A stretch of DNA of 35,812 nucleotides from Pseudomonadota bacterium (GCA_023393655.1 JAEWKP010000110.1:1-35812), one strand, 5' to 3'; positions 16,801-25,528 are shown, counted from the stretch's first letter. Translations and numbers: made by a program. The notes: generated by a model not told the origin, from the letters alone.

Positions 16801-17361
16801 ATGATCAACCGTTTTAGCGGCCTCGTTCTGGGGCCGGTTTTCGCGCTGGCGCTCGCCGGCTGCCAGGAAACCACCCAGACCGCGGCCCGTCCGCGCGTCG
16901 ATGCGCCGGGCGTCCCCGTCTCGGTCCAGAGCATCTCCGGCGCGCCGGAAAACGTCACCGCCAGCTTCGCCGGCCTGCTCGGTGAGGCCGCCGCCGAGCG
17001 CAAGATGGAGATCGTTCCCGGCAACAAGCCGGCGCGGTTCCGCGTCAAGGGCTACCTCACGGCACAGCCGACCGAGGACGGCCAGACCTCGCTTGCCTTC
17101 GTCTGGGATGTCTATGATTCGACCAAGCAGCGCGCCCAGCGCGTGCAGGGCGAGAGCATCGGCAAGCGCAGCGGCGGCTCCGATCCCTGGGCCGGCATCG
17201 ACCAGACGATCGTCGCCAAGGCGGCCTCCGACTCGATGGACGCGATCGCGGGCTTCCTCGTGACCACACCCGCCGTCGAGACGCTCAAGGTCGAGGACAA
17301 GGTCGGCAAACCCGCGAAGCCGGGTACCCGTGTTGCCGCGACGGATCCGAAGAAGAGCTGA
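16801..17361 (+). CDS. Putative lipoprotein
   Basis: 186 residues. The signal sequence MINRFSGLVLGPVFALALAGC has a lipobox LAGC with the lipidated Cys at residue 20 or 21, so the protein should be membrane-anchored. The mature part is a compact alpha/beta sequence (ASFAGLLGEAAAERKMEI, FRVKGYLTAQP, SLAFVWDVYDS, WAGIDQTIVAKAASDSMDAI) with a Lys/Pro-rich end. Lipoproteins of this type often sit before prs in Hyphomicrobiales. I do not recognise a function. GGCGGGAGG precedes the ATG. Confidence 0.85.
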   Translation: MINRFSGLVLGPVFALALAGCQETTQTAARPRVDAPGVPVSVQSISGAPENVTASFAGLLGEAAAERKMEIVPGNKPARFRVKGYLTAQPTEDGQTSLAFVWDVYDSTKQRAQRVQGESIGKRSGGSDPWAGIDQTIVAKAASDSMDAIAGFLVTTPAVETLKVEDKVGKPAKPGTRVAATDPKKS

Positions 17362-17558
17362 GGCGACGACGTTGGGGCCCGCTGTGCGGCGACGCTGCGG
17401 CAGTGGTTTCCGGGTCACGGCGCAGCACCCTGCGCTTTTTGATCGCCGATATTGCACTGCAGCGGTCGACTCCATCGGACCGCGCTGTTAAGAGCCGTTC
17501 GAATTGAGCCGGCAATGCCGGCCCCCTGCTCAGCCTTGATGCAACGGTGCGCTACGGC

Positions 17559-18503
17559 ATGGCCTCTCACTTCAAAGTCGTCGCCGGCAACTCCAATCGT
17601 CCGCTGGCCGAGGCGATCTGCAACCATCTCAGCATTCCCCTCGCCAAGGCATCCGTCCGGCGCTTCGCCGACATGGAGGTCTTCGTCGAGATCCAGGAGA
17701 ACGTGCGCGGACAGGATGTCTTCATCATCCAGTCGACCTCGTTCCCGACCAACGACCACCTGATGGAATTGCTGATCATCACCGATGCGTTGCGCCGCTC
17801 CTCGGCGCGCCGCATCACGGCGGTGATCCCCTATTTCGGCTATGCCCGTCAGGACCGGCGCGCCTCGGGCCGCACCCCGATCTCGGCGAAGCTCGTCTCC
17901 AACCTGATCACCCATGCCGGCGTCGACCGCGTGCTGACGCTCGATCTCCATGCCGGCCAGATTCAGGGCTTCTTCGACATCCCGACCGACAACCTGTTCG
18001 GCGCCCCGCTGATGGCGCGCGATATCAAGGACCGGCTGGAATGGAAGAACGCCATGGTCGTCTCGCCGGATGTCGGCGGCGTAGTCCGGGCGCGCGCGCT
18101 CGCCAAGCGCATCGACGCCCCGCTCGCCATCGTCGACAAGCGCCGTGACCGGCCGGGCGAATCCGAGGTCATGAACATCATCGGCTCGGTCGAGGGCCGC
18201 TCCTGCATCCTGATCGACGATATCGTCGATTCCGGCGGCACGCTGGTGAACGCGGCCGACGCACTGCTCGAGCAGGGCGCCAAGGAAGTCTTCGCCTATA
18301 TCACCCATGGCGTGCTCTCCGGCGGCGCGGTCGCCCGCATCGCCTCGTCCAAGCTCAAGGAGCTGGTGATCACCGACTCGATCATGCCGACCGAGGCCGT
18401 GAAGGTCGCCCGCAACATCCGCGTCATCTCGATCGCCGGCCTGATGGGTGAAGCCATCGAGCGCACCGCGAGCGAGACCAGCGTGTCGAGCCTGTTCGAC
18501 TGA
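17559..18503 (+). CDS. prs: Ribose-phosphate pyrophosphokinase
   Basis: 314 residues. Makes PRPP from ribose-5-phosphate and ATP, supplying purine, pyrimidine, His and Trp synthesis and also apt at 28748-29275. Landmarks: VVAGNSNRPLAEAI at the N-terminus, the ATP/regulatory loop YFGYARQDRRASGRTPISAK, the metal-site LTLDLHAGQIQGFFDIP and the PRPP loop CILIDDIVDSGGTL. ATG 17559 is chosen; an in-frame GTG at 17547 would add four residues. The 197-bp gap before it has a GCCGGC-aat-GCCGGC hairpin (17508-17522) 36 bases before the ATG. queC begins 11 bases after the stop. Confidence 0.96.
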   Translation: MASHFKVVAGNSNRPLAEAICNHLSIPLAKASVRRFADMEVFVEIQENVRGQDVFIIQSTSFPTNDHLMELLIITDALRRSSARRITAVIPYFGYARQDRRASGRTPISAKLVSNLITHAGVDRVLTLDLHAGQIQGFFDIPTDNLFGAPLMARDIKDRLEWKNAMVVSPDVGGVVRARALAKRIDAPLAIVDKRRDRPGESEVMNIIGSVEGRSCILIDDIVDSGGTLVNAADALLEQGAKEVFAYITHGVLSGGAVARIASSKLKELVITDSIMPTEAVKVARNIRVISIAGLMGEAIERTASETSVSSLFD

Positions 18504-18514
18504 GAGGTTCCGGC

Positions 18515-19237
18515 TTGGGTAACTCCCGCGCCCTCGTCCTGTTCTCCGGCGGCCAGGACTCCACCACGACTCTGGCCTGGGCGCTTGACCGCTTCGATGC
18601 GGTCGAGACGATCGGCTTCGACTATGGCCAGCGCCATCGCGTCGAGATGGAATGCCGCGAGACGATACGCGCCAGGCTGCCAGACTTGTCCGCCCGATAT
18701 GCCGAGCGGCTCGGCCCCGACCATGTCGTCGATCTCAAGGCGCTCGGCGCGATCTCCGAGACCGCCCTCACCCGCGAGACCGAGATCGCTTTTGCCGAGA
18801 CGGGCCTGCCCTCGACCTTCGTGCCCGGCCGCAACCTGATCTTCCTGACCTTCGCCGCCGCGCTGGCCTATCGCCGCAACCTCAGGCACGTCGTGCTCGG
18901 CGTCTGCGAGACCGATTATTCCGGCTATCCCGATTGCCGCGACGACACGATCAAGGCGATGCAGGTGGCCCTGAGCCTCGGCCTCGACCGCAGGCTGGTG
19001 CTGCACACGCCCCTGATGTGGCGCGACAAGGCGCAGACCTTCGCGCTGGCACGCACCATCGGCGGCCAGGCCCTGCTCGATCTCGTGATCGAGGACAGCC
19101 ATAGCTGCTATCTCGGCGACAGGACGACCCGGCATGGCTGGGGCTATGGCTGCGGCCGTTGCCCGGCCTGCGATTTGCGATCAAAAGGCTTCGCGGCCTA
19201 TCTCGCAGCTCCTGATGACAGCGGACTTGACCTATGA
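18515..19237 (+). CDS. queC: 7-cyano-7-deazaguanine synthase
   Basis: 240 residues. QueC uses ATP and ammonia to turn 7-carboxy-7-deazaguanine into preQ0 in queuosine tRNA modification. It has the PP-loop LVLFSGGQDSTTTLAWAL (residues 8-22), FDYGQRH, the segment FVPGRNLIFLTFAAALAY, and a zinc site of C198, C213, C216 and C219 (YGCGRCPAC). The start is TTG 18515 with GAGAGG upstream, as no ATG fits. Its stop overlaps the transporter start as ATGA (19234-19237), linking preQ0 synthesis with a precursor transporter family. Confidence 0.95.
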   Translation: MGNSRALVLFSGGQDSTTTLAWALDRFDAVETIGFDYGQRHRVEMECRETIRARLPDLSARYAERLGPDHVVDLKALGAISETALTRETEIAFAETGLPSTFVPGRNLIFLTFAAALAYRRNLRHVVLGVCETDYSGYPDCRDDTIKAMQVALSLGLDRRLVLHTPLMWRDKAQTFALARTIGGQALLDLVIEDSHSCYLGDRTTRHGWGYGCGRCPACDLRSKGFAAYLAAPDDSGLDL

Positions 19238-19797
19238 CCCGTGACCGCCAGCGCCTGACAGAGGGCGTGATCGCCCTCGTCCTGTTCGGCCTGACCATTC
19301 CCGCCGCCAACTGGATGATCGGCAATGCCGGCGCGGTCTGCGTGCCGAACGGTCCCTGCCTCGTCCCGGTCTGGCCGGGCGTGATGGCGCCGAGCGGTGT
19401 CCTGATGGTCGGCCTTGCCCTGGTCCTGCGTGACATCGTCCAGCGTCGCCTTGGCCCGCTCGCCGGTCTCGGCGCCATCGCGGTCGGCACCCTGATCTCC
19501 GCGATGCTCGCCCCGCCGGCCATCGTGCTGGCCTCGGTCGCGGCCTTCCTGCTGTCGGAGCTCGCCGATTTCGCGGTCTACACGCCCCTGCAGCGCCGGC
19601 GCTTCGTCACGGCCGTCTTCGCCTCCAGCGCGATCGGTCTCGTCGTCGACAGTCTGGTCTTCCTGCATCTCGCTTTCGGCAGCCTCGACTTTCTCGCCGG
19701 CCAGATCATCGGCAAGGCCTGGATGGTGCTGCTCGCCTTGCCGCTGATGCATCTCCTGCGCCGCCGCGACGAGCGGCTGGGCCTGATCGCCGCCTGA
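19234..19797 (+). CDS. VUT-family (YhhQ-like) putative queuosine-precursor transporter
   Basis: 187 residues and strongly hydrophobic, with about five or six membrane helices. APSGVLMVGLALVLRDIVQRR, LSELADFAVYTPLQRR and the late FLAGQIIGKAWMVLLALPLM match the VUT/DUF165 family, whose E. coli member YhhQ imports preQ0 and preQ1. It is translationally coupled to queC by ATGA. A cell that makes preQ0 through QueC may also import precursors, or this paralogue may carry another base. Confidence 0.88.
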   Translation: MTRDRQRLTEGVIALVLFGLTIPAANWMIGNAGAVCVPNGPCLVPVWPGVMAPSGVLMVGLALVLRDIVQRRLGPLAGLGAIAVGTLISAMLAPPAIVLASVAAFLLSELADFAVYTPLQRRRFVTAVFASSAIGLVVDSLVFLHLAFGSLDFLAGQIIGKAWMVLLALPLMHLLRRRDERLGLIAA

Positions 19798-19825
19798 TTC
19801 CAGGTATCGCACCACCGCGTAAAGT

Positions 19826-19842
19826 TTGAGGCGTCGCCTCAA
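19826..19842. terminator. Hairpin after the queC-transporter pair
   Basis: TTGAGGC-gtc-GCCTCAA is a perfect 7-bp stem with a 3-base loop, 28 bases after the transporter stop and 64 bases before the GGDEF-EAL start. No T-run follows, so it is a weak intrinsic terminator or a leader element of the next gene. Confidence 0.4.
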
Positions 19843-19905
19843 TCTGACCTTAAGGCATTTGCGCCAGGATCGGGGTTCTTCGACGAGCACTCTGTCGGGA
19901 ACTCC

Positions 19906-21759
19906 GTGACCAGACCTTCGGGCCGCCTGCAGGCGCTGCAGAACGATATTCTTGAAGATATCGCGCGCGGCGAGCCTCTGATCGCATGCATGGAGCGCCT
20001 GTGCCGTCGCGCCGAGGCGATCTCGCCCGGCGTCATCTGCTCGGTTGTGGCCGTCGACGACCTGCGCTGCCTCCAGCCTCTCGCCTCCCCCAGCCTGCCA
20101 GCCCAATATGCGAGCCGCATCAAGGGACGGCCCGCTGGCCCCGATGTCGGCTCCTGCGGAACCGCAATCCATCGCGGGGAGCCCGTCGAAGTCACCGACA
20201 TCGCCACCGATCCGCTCTGGCGGGACTATACGGACCTCGCTCTGCCGCTCGGCCTGCGCGCCTGCTGGTCGACGCCGATCAAGGCGCGCGACGGGCGGGT
20301 CGTCGGCGCCTTCGCCTTCTATTTCAGGACGCCTCGCCGTGCACGAACGCTCGAACGCCAGATCGTCGCGACCTGCGTCCATCTCTGCGCCATCGCCATC
20401 GAGCATGACGAGGTCCGCACCCGGAATCACCGCCTCGCCTATTTCGATACGCTGACGGGGCTGCCGAACCGCAGCCAGTTCAACGGCGCCATCGCGGAGA
20501 TGAGCGCAGCCGGCCGCCGCTACGGGTTGATGCTGATCGACATCGATCATCTCAAGACGGTCAATGACACGCTGGGCCACGCCGCAGGGGATGCCCTGAT
20601 CGCCGTGGTCGGCCGGCGGCTCGACCTCGCGCTGGCCGGTTGCCTCACCTGCCGGATCGGCGGCGACGAATTCGCCGTTCTCGTCCCCGATTGCAGGGAA
20701 CCGGCGCGTATGCGTGCCTTCGCCTCGGCCGCGATGGCGGCGGTCGCGGTTCCGTTCGACCATGACGGCCACAGCCTCGTGCCGGGCATTACCATCGGCG
20801 GGGTCATCGCCGGCGAGGATGGCCAGGACACCGTCACGCTGCGGCAGAACGCCGACCTCGCACTCTACCACGCGAAGGAAACCCGGCGCGGCCGCTATGT
20901 CCGCTTTCGCAGGCAATTGCGCAGCGCGATGATGCATCGCATCCGCGCCCGCCGGGATGTCGCAGGGGCCCTCGGCGACGACCGGATCATCCCCTATTAC
21001 CAGCCGGTCATCCGCCTCGACACCAACGAGGTCGTCGGCCTCGAGGCTCTGGCCCGGATGCGCCTCGACGACGGCCGCATCATCGCTGCCGGCGAGTTCC
21101 AGGATGCCCTGCGCGACCCGAAGATCGCCCATCGCACCACGACCCAGATGCTGGCGGCGGTCGCCGGCGACATGGCCGAGTGGCGCGCGAGCGGCCTGAA
21201 TTTCCAGCATGTCGCGGTCAACGTCACCTCGGCCGACTTCCAGAAGGGCGACCTCGTCCAGCGCGCCACCCGCACGCTGGAGAAGGCCGGTGTGCCGCTG
21301 CAACAGCTCGTGATCGAGGTCACCGAACAGGTCTTCATGGGCGGGCGCAAGGACGGCGTCGCGCGCACCATGGAAGCGCTGCGCGCCAATGGCTCGCCGG
21401 TCGCGCTCGACGATTTCGGCACCGGCTTCGCCTCCCTGACCCATCTGCTCGATTTCCCGATCGACATCATCAAGATCGACCGGTCCTTCGTCGGCTCGAT
21501 CGATAGCGGCGCCCGCAGCGAGATCATCATCGAGGCCCTGCTGACGATGACCCGCCGCCTCGGCATGAAGATCGTCGCGGAGGGCATCGAGAAGCAGGCG
21601 CAGGCCGAGCGGCTCAGCGAAATGGGCTGCGGCCTCGGCCAGGGCTACCTCTATTCGCCGCCGGTTCCGGCCTCGATCATCCGCGAATGGCTGCAGCGCT
21701 TCGCCGAGCCCGTCCAGGCGACCGCCCCCATGCGCGGCCCTGTCGCCAACGCCGCCTGA
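19906..21759 (+). CDS. GAF-GGDEF-EAL cyclic-di-GMP signalling protein
   Basis: 617 residues. The GAF domain (about 20-165) has the GSCGTAIHRGEPVEVTDI core. The diguanylate cyclase domain (about 178-340) has FDTLTGLPNR and an intact GGDEF at 252-256, without an RxxD inhibitory site just before it. The phosphodiesterase domain (about 358-605) has E380 in EAL, N439, E474, D502-D503 in DDFGTGFASL, K523, E559 in AEGIE and Q579, the full catalytic set. Both domains look active, so GAF input probably sets the balance between synthesis and breakdown. There are no membrane helices. The start is GTG 19906; the N-terminus is not certain. Confidence 0.93.
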   Translation: MTRPSGRLQALQNDILEDIARGEPLIACMERLCRRAEAISPGVICSVVAVDDLRCLQPLASPSLPAQYASRIKGRPAGPDVGSCGTAIHRGEPVEVTDIATDPLWRDYTDLALPLGLRACWSTPIKARDGRVVGAFAFYFRTPRRARTLERQIVATCVHLCAIAIEHDEVRTRNHRLAYFDTLTGLPNRSQFNGAIAEMSAAGRRYGLMLIDIDHLKTVNDTLGHAAGDALIAVVGRRLDLALAGCLTCRIGGDEFAVLVPDCREPARMRAFASAAMAAVAVPFDHDGHSLVPGITIGGVIAGEDGQDTVTLRQNADLALYHAKETRRGRYVRFRRQLRSAMMHRIRARRDVAGALGDDRIIPYYQPVIRLDTNEVVGLEALARMRLDDGRIIAAGEFQDALRDPKIAHRTTTQMLAAVAGDMAEWRASGLNFQHVAVNVTSADFQKGDLVQRATRTLEKAGVPLQQLVIEVTEQVFMGGRKDGVARTMEALRANGSPVALDDFGTGFASLTHLLDFPIDIIKIDRSFVGSIDSGARSEIIIEALLTMTRRLGMKIVAEGIEKQAQAERLSEMGCGLGQGYLYSPPVPASIIREWLQRFAEPVQATAPMRGPVANAA

Positions 21760-21846
21760 GCCGGGCTTGAGATCGCGGCGGTTTTCGCCTATGAGCACCG
21801 CAGCGTTCGGCTGACACCCTTGGAGGCTCTGAACGCACCATCCGAT

Positions 21847-21864
21847 GGCCGCCACGAGGCGGCC
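21847..21864 (+). promoter_or_regulatory. GC-rich hairpin in the rplY leader
   Basis: GGCCGCC-acga-GGCGGCC is a perfect 7-bp stem 30 bases before the rplY start, followed by TTGTCATTT. It could be a terminator/attenuator or an RNA element for ribosomal protein control. Which one applies cannot be told from sequence alone. Confidence 0.5.
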
Positions 21865-21893
21865 TTGTCATTTACAAGTCAAGGACATCCAAC

Positions 21894-22514
21894 ATGACCG
21901 CCGTGAAGCAAATCGAGGCTTCGGCGCGCGCACAGGTCGGCAAGGGGGCCGCCCGTGCTGTTCGCCGCCAGGGCCAGACGCCTGCCGTGATCTATGGTGC
22001 GGGGGCTGCCCCCGAAGCCATCGCGCTCGACGCCAACAAGACCCGCCAGCTGATTTTCGGCGGCCACTTCCTGACCACGATCTTCGAGATCAGCGTCGCC
22101 GGTAAGAAGCAGCGCGTCATTCCGCGCGATTACCAGCTCGACCCGGTCAAGGATTTCCCGATCCATGTCGACTTCCTGCGCGTCGCCAAGGGCCAGACCG
22201 TCACGGTCCAGGTTCCGGTTCACGTCACCGGTCAGGAAGCCAGCCCCGGCGTCAAGAGCGGCGGCCTGGTCCAGATCATCGAGCACGCCCTCGAAGTCAC
22301 CGTCGAGCCGGACAGCATCCCGGATTCCATCGACATTTCGGTTGCCGGCCTGAACATCGGCGACTCCGTCCATGCCGACGCGATCAAGCTCCCGGCCGGC
22401 GCCAAGCTCTCCATCGGTGCTGACGCCACGATCGTCACGGTCTCCGCCCCGACCGTCGAGGTCGAGCCCGAGGTTACCGAGACCGAGGAAGCCGCGCCTG
22501 AAGCCAAGGCCTGA
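21894..22514 (+). CDS. rplY: Large-subunit ribosomal protein L25 (CTC form)
   Basis: 206 residues, the long form of bL25 with a C-terminal beta domain as in general stress protein CTC. L25 binds 5S rRNA. The N-terminal RNA-binding part includes QIEASARAQVGKGAARAVRR and TPAVIYGAG; the second domain has VDFLRVAKGQTVTVQVPVH, GGLVQIIEHALEVTV and LPAGAKLSIGADATI, with an acidic Ala/Glu tail. Order rplY-pth-ychF is widely conserved in alphaproteobacteria. An AAGGACAT ribosome site precedes the ATG. Confidence 0.96.
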   Translation: MTAVKQIEASARAQVGKGAARAVRRQGQTPAVIYGAGAAPEAIALDANKTRQLIFGGHFLTTIFEISVAGKKQRVIPRDYQLDPVKDFPIHVDFLRVAKGQTVTVQVPVHVTGQEASPGVKSGGLVQIIEHALEVTVEPDSIPDSIDISVAGLNIGDSVHADAIKLPAGAKLSIGADATIVTVSAPTVEVEPEVTETEEAAPEAKA

Positions 22515-22519
22515 TGAAA

Positions 22520-22537
22520 CGGCGCCAGCCGGCGCCG
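22520..22537 (+). repeat. Hairpin directly after rplY
   Basis: CGGCGCC-agcc-GGCGCCG, a perfect 7-bp stem starting six bases after the rplY stop and followed by CTTTC. It is the first of two stacked hairpins in the rplY-pth gap, and may protect the rplY mRNA 3' end. Confidence 0.5.
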
Positions 22538-22560
22538 CTTTCACCTGGAACGCTCACGAG

Positions 22561-22584
22561 ACGGCCGGGTTTCCCGGCCGTTTT
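22561..22584 (+). terminator. Rho-independent terminator after rplY
   Basis: ACGGCCGGG (22561-22569), loop TTT, CCCGGCCGT (22573-22581) then TTT. A 9-bp GC-rich stem followed by a short T-run is a standard intrinsic terminator, although the T-run is short, so some read-through into pth is likely. Confidence 0.75.
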
Positions 22585-22664
22585 GCTATGGCATCGAATC
22601 GGAAAGCGGTTCTCGGCCTTCGGGCAGATCCGGTGCCGAACGAACAAGTCTGCGGAGCTCCGCC

Positions 22665-23279
22665 ATGCTGATTTTCGCCGGCCTCGGCAATCCCGGCGCG
22701 CGCTATGCCCGCAACCGCCACAATATCGGCTTCATGGCCCTTGGCGAGATTGCGCGTCTGCACCGTGCCTCGCCCTGGCGCACCCGGTTCCAAGCCGAGG
22801 CCTGCGAAGCGACGGTCGGGACCGAGAAGGTCATCCTGCTCAAGCCGCAGACCTACATGAACGAGTCGGGCCGCGCGATCGGCGAGGCCGCACGCTTCTT
22901 CAAGGTCGCTCCGGCCGATATCGTCGTCTTCCATGACGAGCTCGACCTCGCGCCCGCGAAGCTGCGCGTCAAGCTCGGCGGCGGCAATGCCGGGCATAAC
23001 GGCCTGCGCTCGACGACGGCTGCGATCGGCAACGACTATCGCCGCGTGCGGATGGGCATCGGCCATCCCGGCCTGAAGGAACTGGTGCACAGCTACGTGC
23101 TGAACGATTTCGGCAAGGCCGAGCAGCCTTGGGTCGAGGATCTCTGCACGGCCTGTGCCGACCACGCGGCCCTGCTCGCCGCCCATGACGATGCCGGCTT
23201 CCAGAACAAGGTGCATCTCTTCATGGATGCGCGTGGCCACGCCAGCGTCAAGCGGCTCGGCGAGAAGGCGGACGATTGA
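22665..23279 (+). CDS. pth: Peptidyl-tRNA hydrolase
   Basis: 204 residues. Recycles peptidyl-tRNAs released from stalled ribosomes. The active-site set is present: N9 in LGNPG, catalytic H19 in NRHNIGF, D91 in FHDELDL, and N112 in the GHNGL segment after GGGNAG. KPQTYMNESG and RMGIGHPG are further family landmarks. The ATG at 22665 gives the conserved MLIFAGLGNPG start, and CTCCGCC lies ahead of it. ychF follows 120 bp later. Confidence 0.96.
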   Translation: MLIFAGLGNPGARYARNRHNIGFMALGEIARLHRASPWRTRFQAEACEATVGTEKVILLKPQTYMNESGRAIGEAARFFKVAPADIVVFHDELDLAPAKLRVKLGGGNAGHNGLRSTTAAIGNDYRRVRMGIGHPGLKELVHSYVLNDFGKAEQPWVEDLCTACADHAALLAAHDDAGFQNKVHLFMDARGHASVKRLGEKADD

Positions 23280-23399
23280 GCGGGTCTCCTCCGCCGGCAG
23301 CCACCTTGTGTTTATCTCCACCCCCCGCCAATAAGGCGCGAACGATTTTCAGGCCGCCGGGCGGAAACGCAGCGAGGCCATAGAACGGAACAGGCGATC

Positions 23400-24497
23400 A
23401 TGGGTTTCAAATGCGGTATCGTCGGCCTGCCGAATGTCGGCAAGTCGACCCTCTTCAACGCACTGACGCAGACGGCGGCGGCCCAGGCCGCGAACTATCC
23501 CTTCTGCACGATCGAGCCGAATGTCGGTGACGTCGCCGTGCCTGACGAGCGGCTGGAGAAGCTCGCCGCCATCGCCGGCTCCAAGGAGATCATCCCGACG
23601 CGGCTGACCTTCGTCGACATCGCCGGGCTGGTGCGTGGCGCCTCGCGCGGCGAAGGGCTCGGCAACCAGTTCCTCGCCAATATCCGCGAATGCGACGCCA
23701 TCGCCCATGTCGTGCGCTGCTTCGAGGATGGGGACATCACCCATGTCGAGGGCCAGGTCGCCCCGATCAACGACATCGAGATCATCGAGACCGAGCTGAT
23801 GCTGGCCGATCTCGAAAGCCTCGAGAAGCGCGTCCTGCCGCTTGAGAAGAAGGCCAGGACCGGCGACAAGGAGGCCAAGGAACTCGCGGACCTGATGAAC
23901 CGCTGCCTCGCCCTGCTGCGCGAGGGCAAGCCGGCCCGCCTCGTCCAGGTCGCCGCCGACGAGCGCAGGACCTACGAGACGCTGGGCCTGCTCTCCTCCA
24001 AGCCCGTGCTCTATGTCTGCAATGTCGAGGAAGCAGCCGCCGATAAGGGCAATGCCTTCTCCGAGCAGGTGAAGGCCCGCGCGGCGGAAGAGAATGCTGT
24101 CGCCGTCGTGGTCTCGGCAAAGATCGAGAGCGAGATCGCCGTGCTCCCGGCCGCCGACCAGAAGGATTATCTGGAAGCCGTCGGCCTGGAGGAGCCGGGC
24201 CTGAACCGCGTGATCCGCGCCGGCTACAGCCTGCTCCATCTCGTCACCTATTTCACGGTCGGCCCGAAGGAGGCTCGCGCCTGCACAATCGAGAAGGGCA
24301 CCAAGGGGCCGCAGGCCGCCGGCGTGATCCATACCGATTTCGAGAAGGGCTATATCCGCGCCGAGACCATCGCCTATGACGATTACATCGCCAACAAGGG
24401 CGAAACCGGTGCGCGCGAGGCCGGCAAGTTCCGCCTCGAAGGCAAGGAATACGTCGTCGCCGACGGCGACGTGCTGCATTTCCGCTTCGCCAACTGA
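23400..24497 (+). CDS. ychF: Redox-regulated ATPase YchF (Obg family)
   Basis: 365 residues, the normal length. N-terminal P-loop GLPNVGKSTLFNALTQT; switch region NYPFCTIEPNVG; Walker B-like FVDIAGLVRGASRGEGLGNQF; the altered G4 motif reads CNVEE in place of NKxD, which is why YchF prefers ATP. The C-terminal TGS-like domain includes LLHLVTYFTVGPKEARAC and the end YVVADGDVLHFRFAN. YchF associates with ribosomes and affects stress and translation. The pth-ychF pairing is ancient and common. Confidence 0.97.
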   Translation: MGFKCGIVGLPNVGKSTLFNALTQTAAAQAANYPFCTIEPNVGDVAVPDERLEKLAAIAGSKEIIPTRLTFVDIAGLVRGASRGEGLGNQFLANIRECDAIAHVVRCFEDGDITHVEGQVAPINDIEIIETELMLADLESLEKRVLPLEKKARTGDKEAKELADLMNRCLALLREGKPARLVQVAADERRTYETLGLLSSKPVLYVCNVEEAAADKGNAFSEQVKARAAEENAVAVVVSAKIESEIAVLPAADQKDYLEAVGLEEPGLNRVIRAGYSLLHLVTYFTVGPKEARACTIEKGTKGPQAAGVIHTDFEKGYIRAETIAYDDYIANKGETGAREAGKFRLEGKEYVVADGDVLHFRFAN

Positions 24498-24511
24498 GGG
24501 CCCTGCCGGCG

Positions 24512-25525
24512 ATGTCGTATTTCGAGGATTTCGTCCCGGGGGCGAGCGCCCGATCGCGCAGCCTCGACGTCTCGCAGGACGACATCGTCGCCTTCGCCTC
24601 GCGCTACGACGCACAGGATTTCCATGTCGATCCGGAGGCCGCCAAGGCGAGCTTCGTCGGCCGCCTGATCGGCTCGGGCTGGCATAGCTGCGCGCTCTTG
24701 ATGCGGCTGATGACAGAGGACTTCCTGCTCGACGCCGCCAGCATGGGCGCGCCGGGCATCGACGAGGTGAAGTGGCTGCGCCCGCTCCTCCCCGGCGACA
24801 GCGTCAATGCGCGGCGCACCGTTCTGGAAAGCAAGGCCTCGCGCTCGCGCCCCGAGATGGGTCTCGTGCGCTTCCGGCTTGAGCTCTTGAACCAGCGCGA
24901 CGAGCCGATCCTGGAACAGACCAACTGGATCATGTTCGGCCGCAGGGGCTCCGGCATCGGCAAGCACCCGGCCGGCCCCTGGCTCGACCATGCGCCGGTC
25001 TATGAGCGCCCGCCCATCGAGAGCCCGCTGGAAGCGTCCGCCGAGCCGCCGGAGCCGCCGCGCTTCTTCGAGGAGCTTTCGGTCGGCGACAGCCACGAAC
25101 TCGGCAGCTTCGTCTTCACGGCCGAGGAGATCGTCGCCTTCGCCCGCAGTTTCGATCCCCAGCCCTTCCACATGGACGAGGCAGCCGCGCGCAACAGCTC
25201 CTTCGGCCGGCTCGCCGCGTCCGGCTGGCACACGGCCGCGGTCTGGATGGCCTGCATGGTCCTGCATCGCAGGCGCCAGCTCGCGGTGGCGTCGGGCAGC
25301 CCCGCGCGCCTCGGCTCTTCTCCGGGCTTCAGGAACCTGCGCTGGACGAAGCCGGTCTTCGCCGGGGACCGCATCACCTATCATTCGCAGGTGATCGACA
25401 AGCGCGAGAGCGCCTCGCGCCCGCAATGGGGGCTGTTCTTCCACCGCAACACCGGCATCAACCAGCACGGCGAAGAGGTCTTCAGCTTCGACGGCTGCGT
25501 TTTCGTCGAGCGCAAGCCTCGCTGA
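24512..25525 (+). CDS. Tandem MaoC-like double-hotdog hydratase
   Basis: 337 residues with two complete MaoC-like hotdog domains. Domain 1 (about 1-150) has the D-x4-H pair D33/H38 (YDAQDFHVD) and GSGWHSCALLM. Domain 2 (about 183-337) has D215/H220 (FDPQPFHMD) and ASGWHTAAVWM. A Pro/Glu-rich linker (about 160-183) joins them. Both hydratase motifs are intact. In many Hyphomicrobiales, as I recall, two separate maoC genes follow ychF, so this looks like their fusion into one chain. Likely substrates are enoyl-CoA thioesters, but the specific pathway is unknown. The start lies 14 bases after ychF. Confidence 0.88.
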   Translation: MSYFEDFVPGASARSRSLDVSQDDIVAFASRYDAQDFHVDPEAAKASFVGRLIGSGWHSCALLMRLMTEDFLLDAASMGAPGIDEVKWLRPLLPGDSVNARRTVLESKASRSRPEMGLVRFRLELLNQRDEPILEQTNWIMFGRRGSGIGKHPAGPWLDHAPVYERPPIESPLEASAEPPEPPRFFEELSVGDSHELGSFVFTAEEIVAFARSFDPQPFHMDEAAARNSSFGRLAASGWHTAAVWMACMVLHRRRQLAVASGSPARLGSSPGFRNLRWTKPVFAGDRITYHSQVIDKRESASRPQWGLFFHRNTGINQHGEEVFSFDGCVFVERKPR

Positions 25526-25528
25526 GGA

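Noticed and set aside
19198..21855. An 885-codon open frame on the minus strand across the queC transporter and GGDEF-EAL genes
   Set aside because: It is a GC-rich antisense shadow: the composition is Arg/Asp/Gly/Ala-rich with no domain, while the + strand carries well-formed catalytic motifs throughout.
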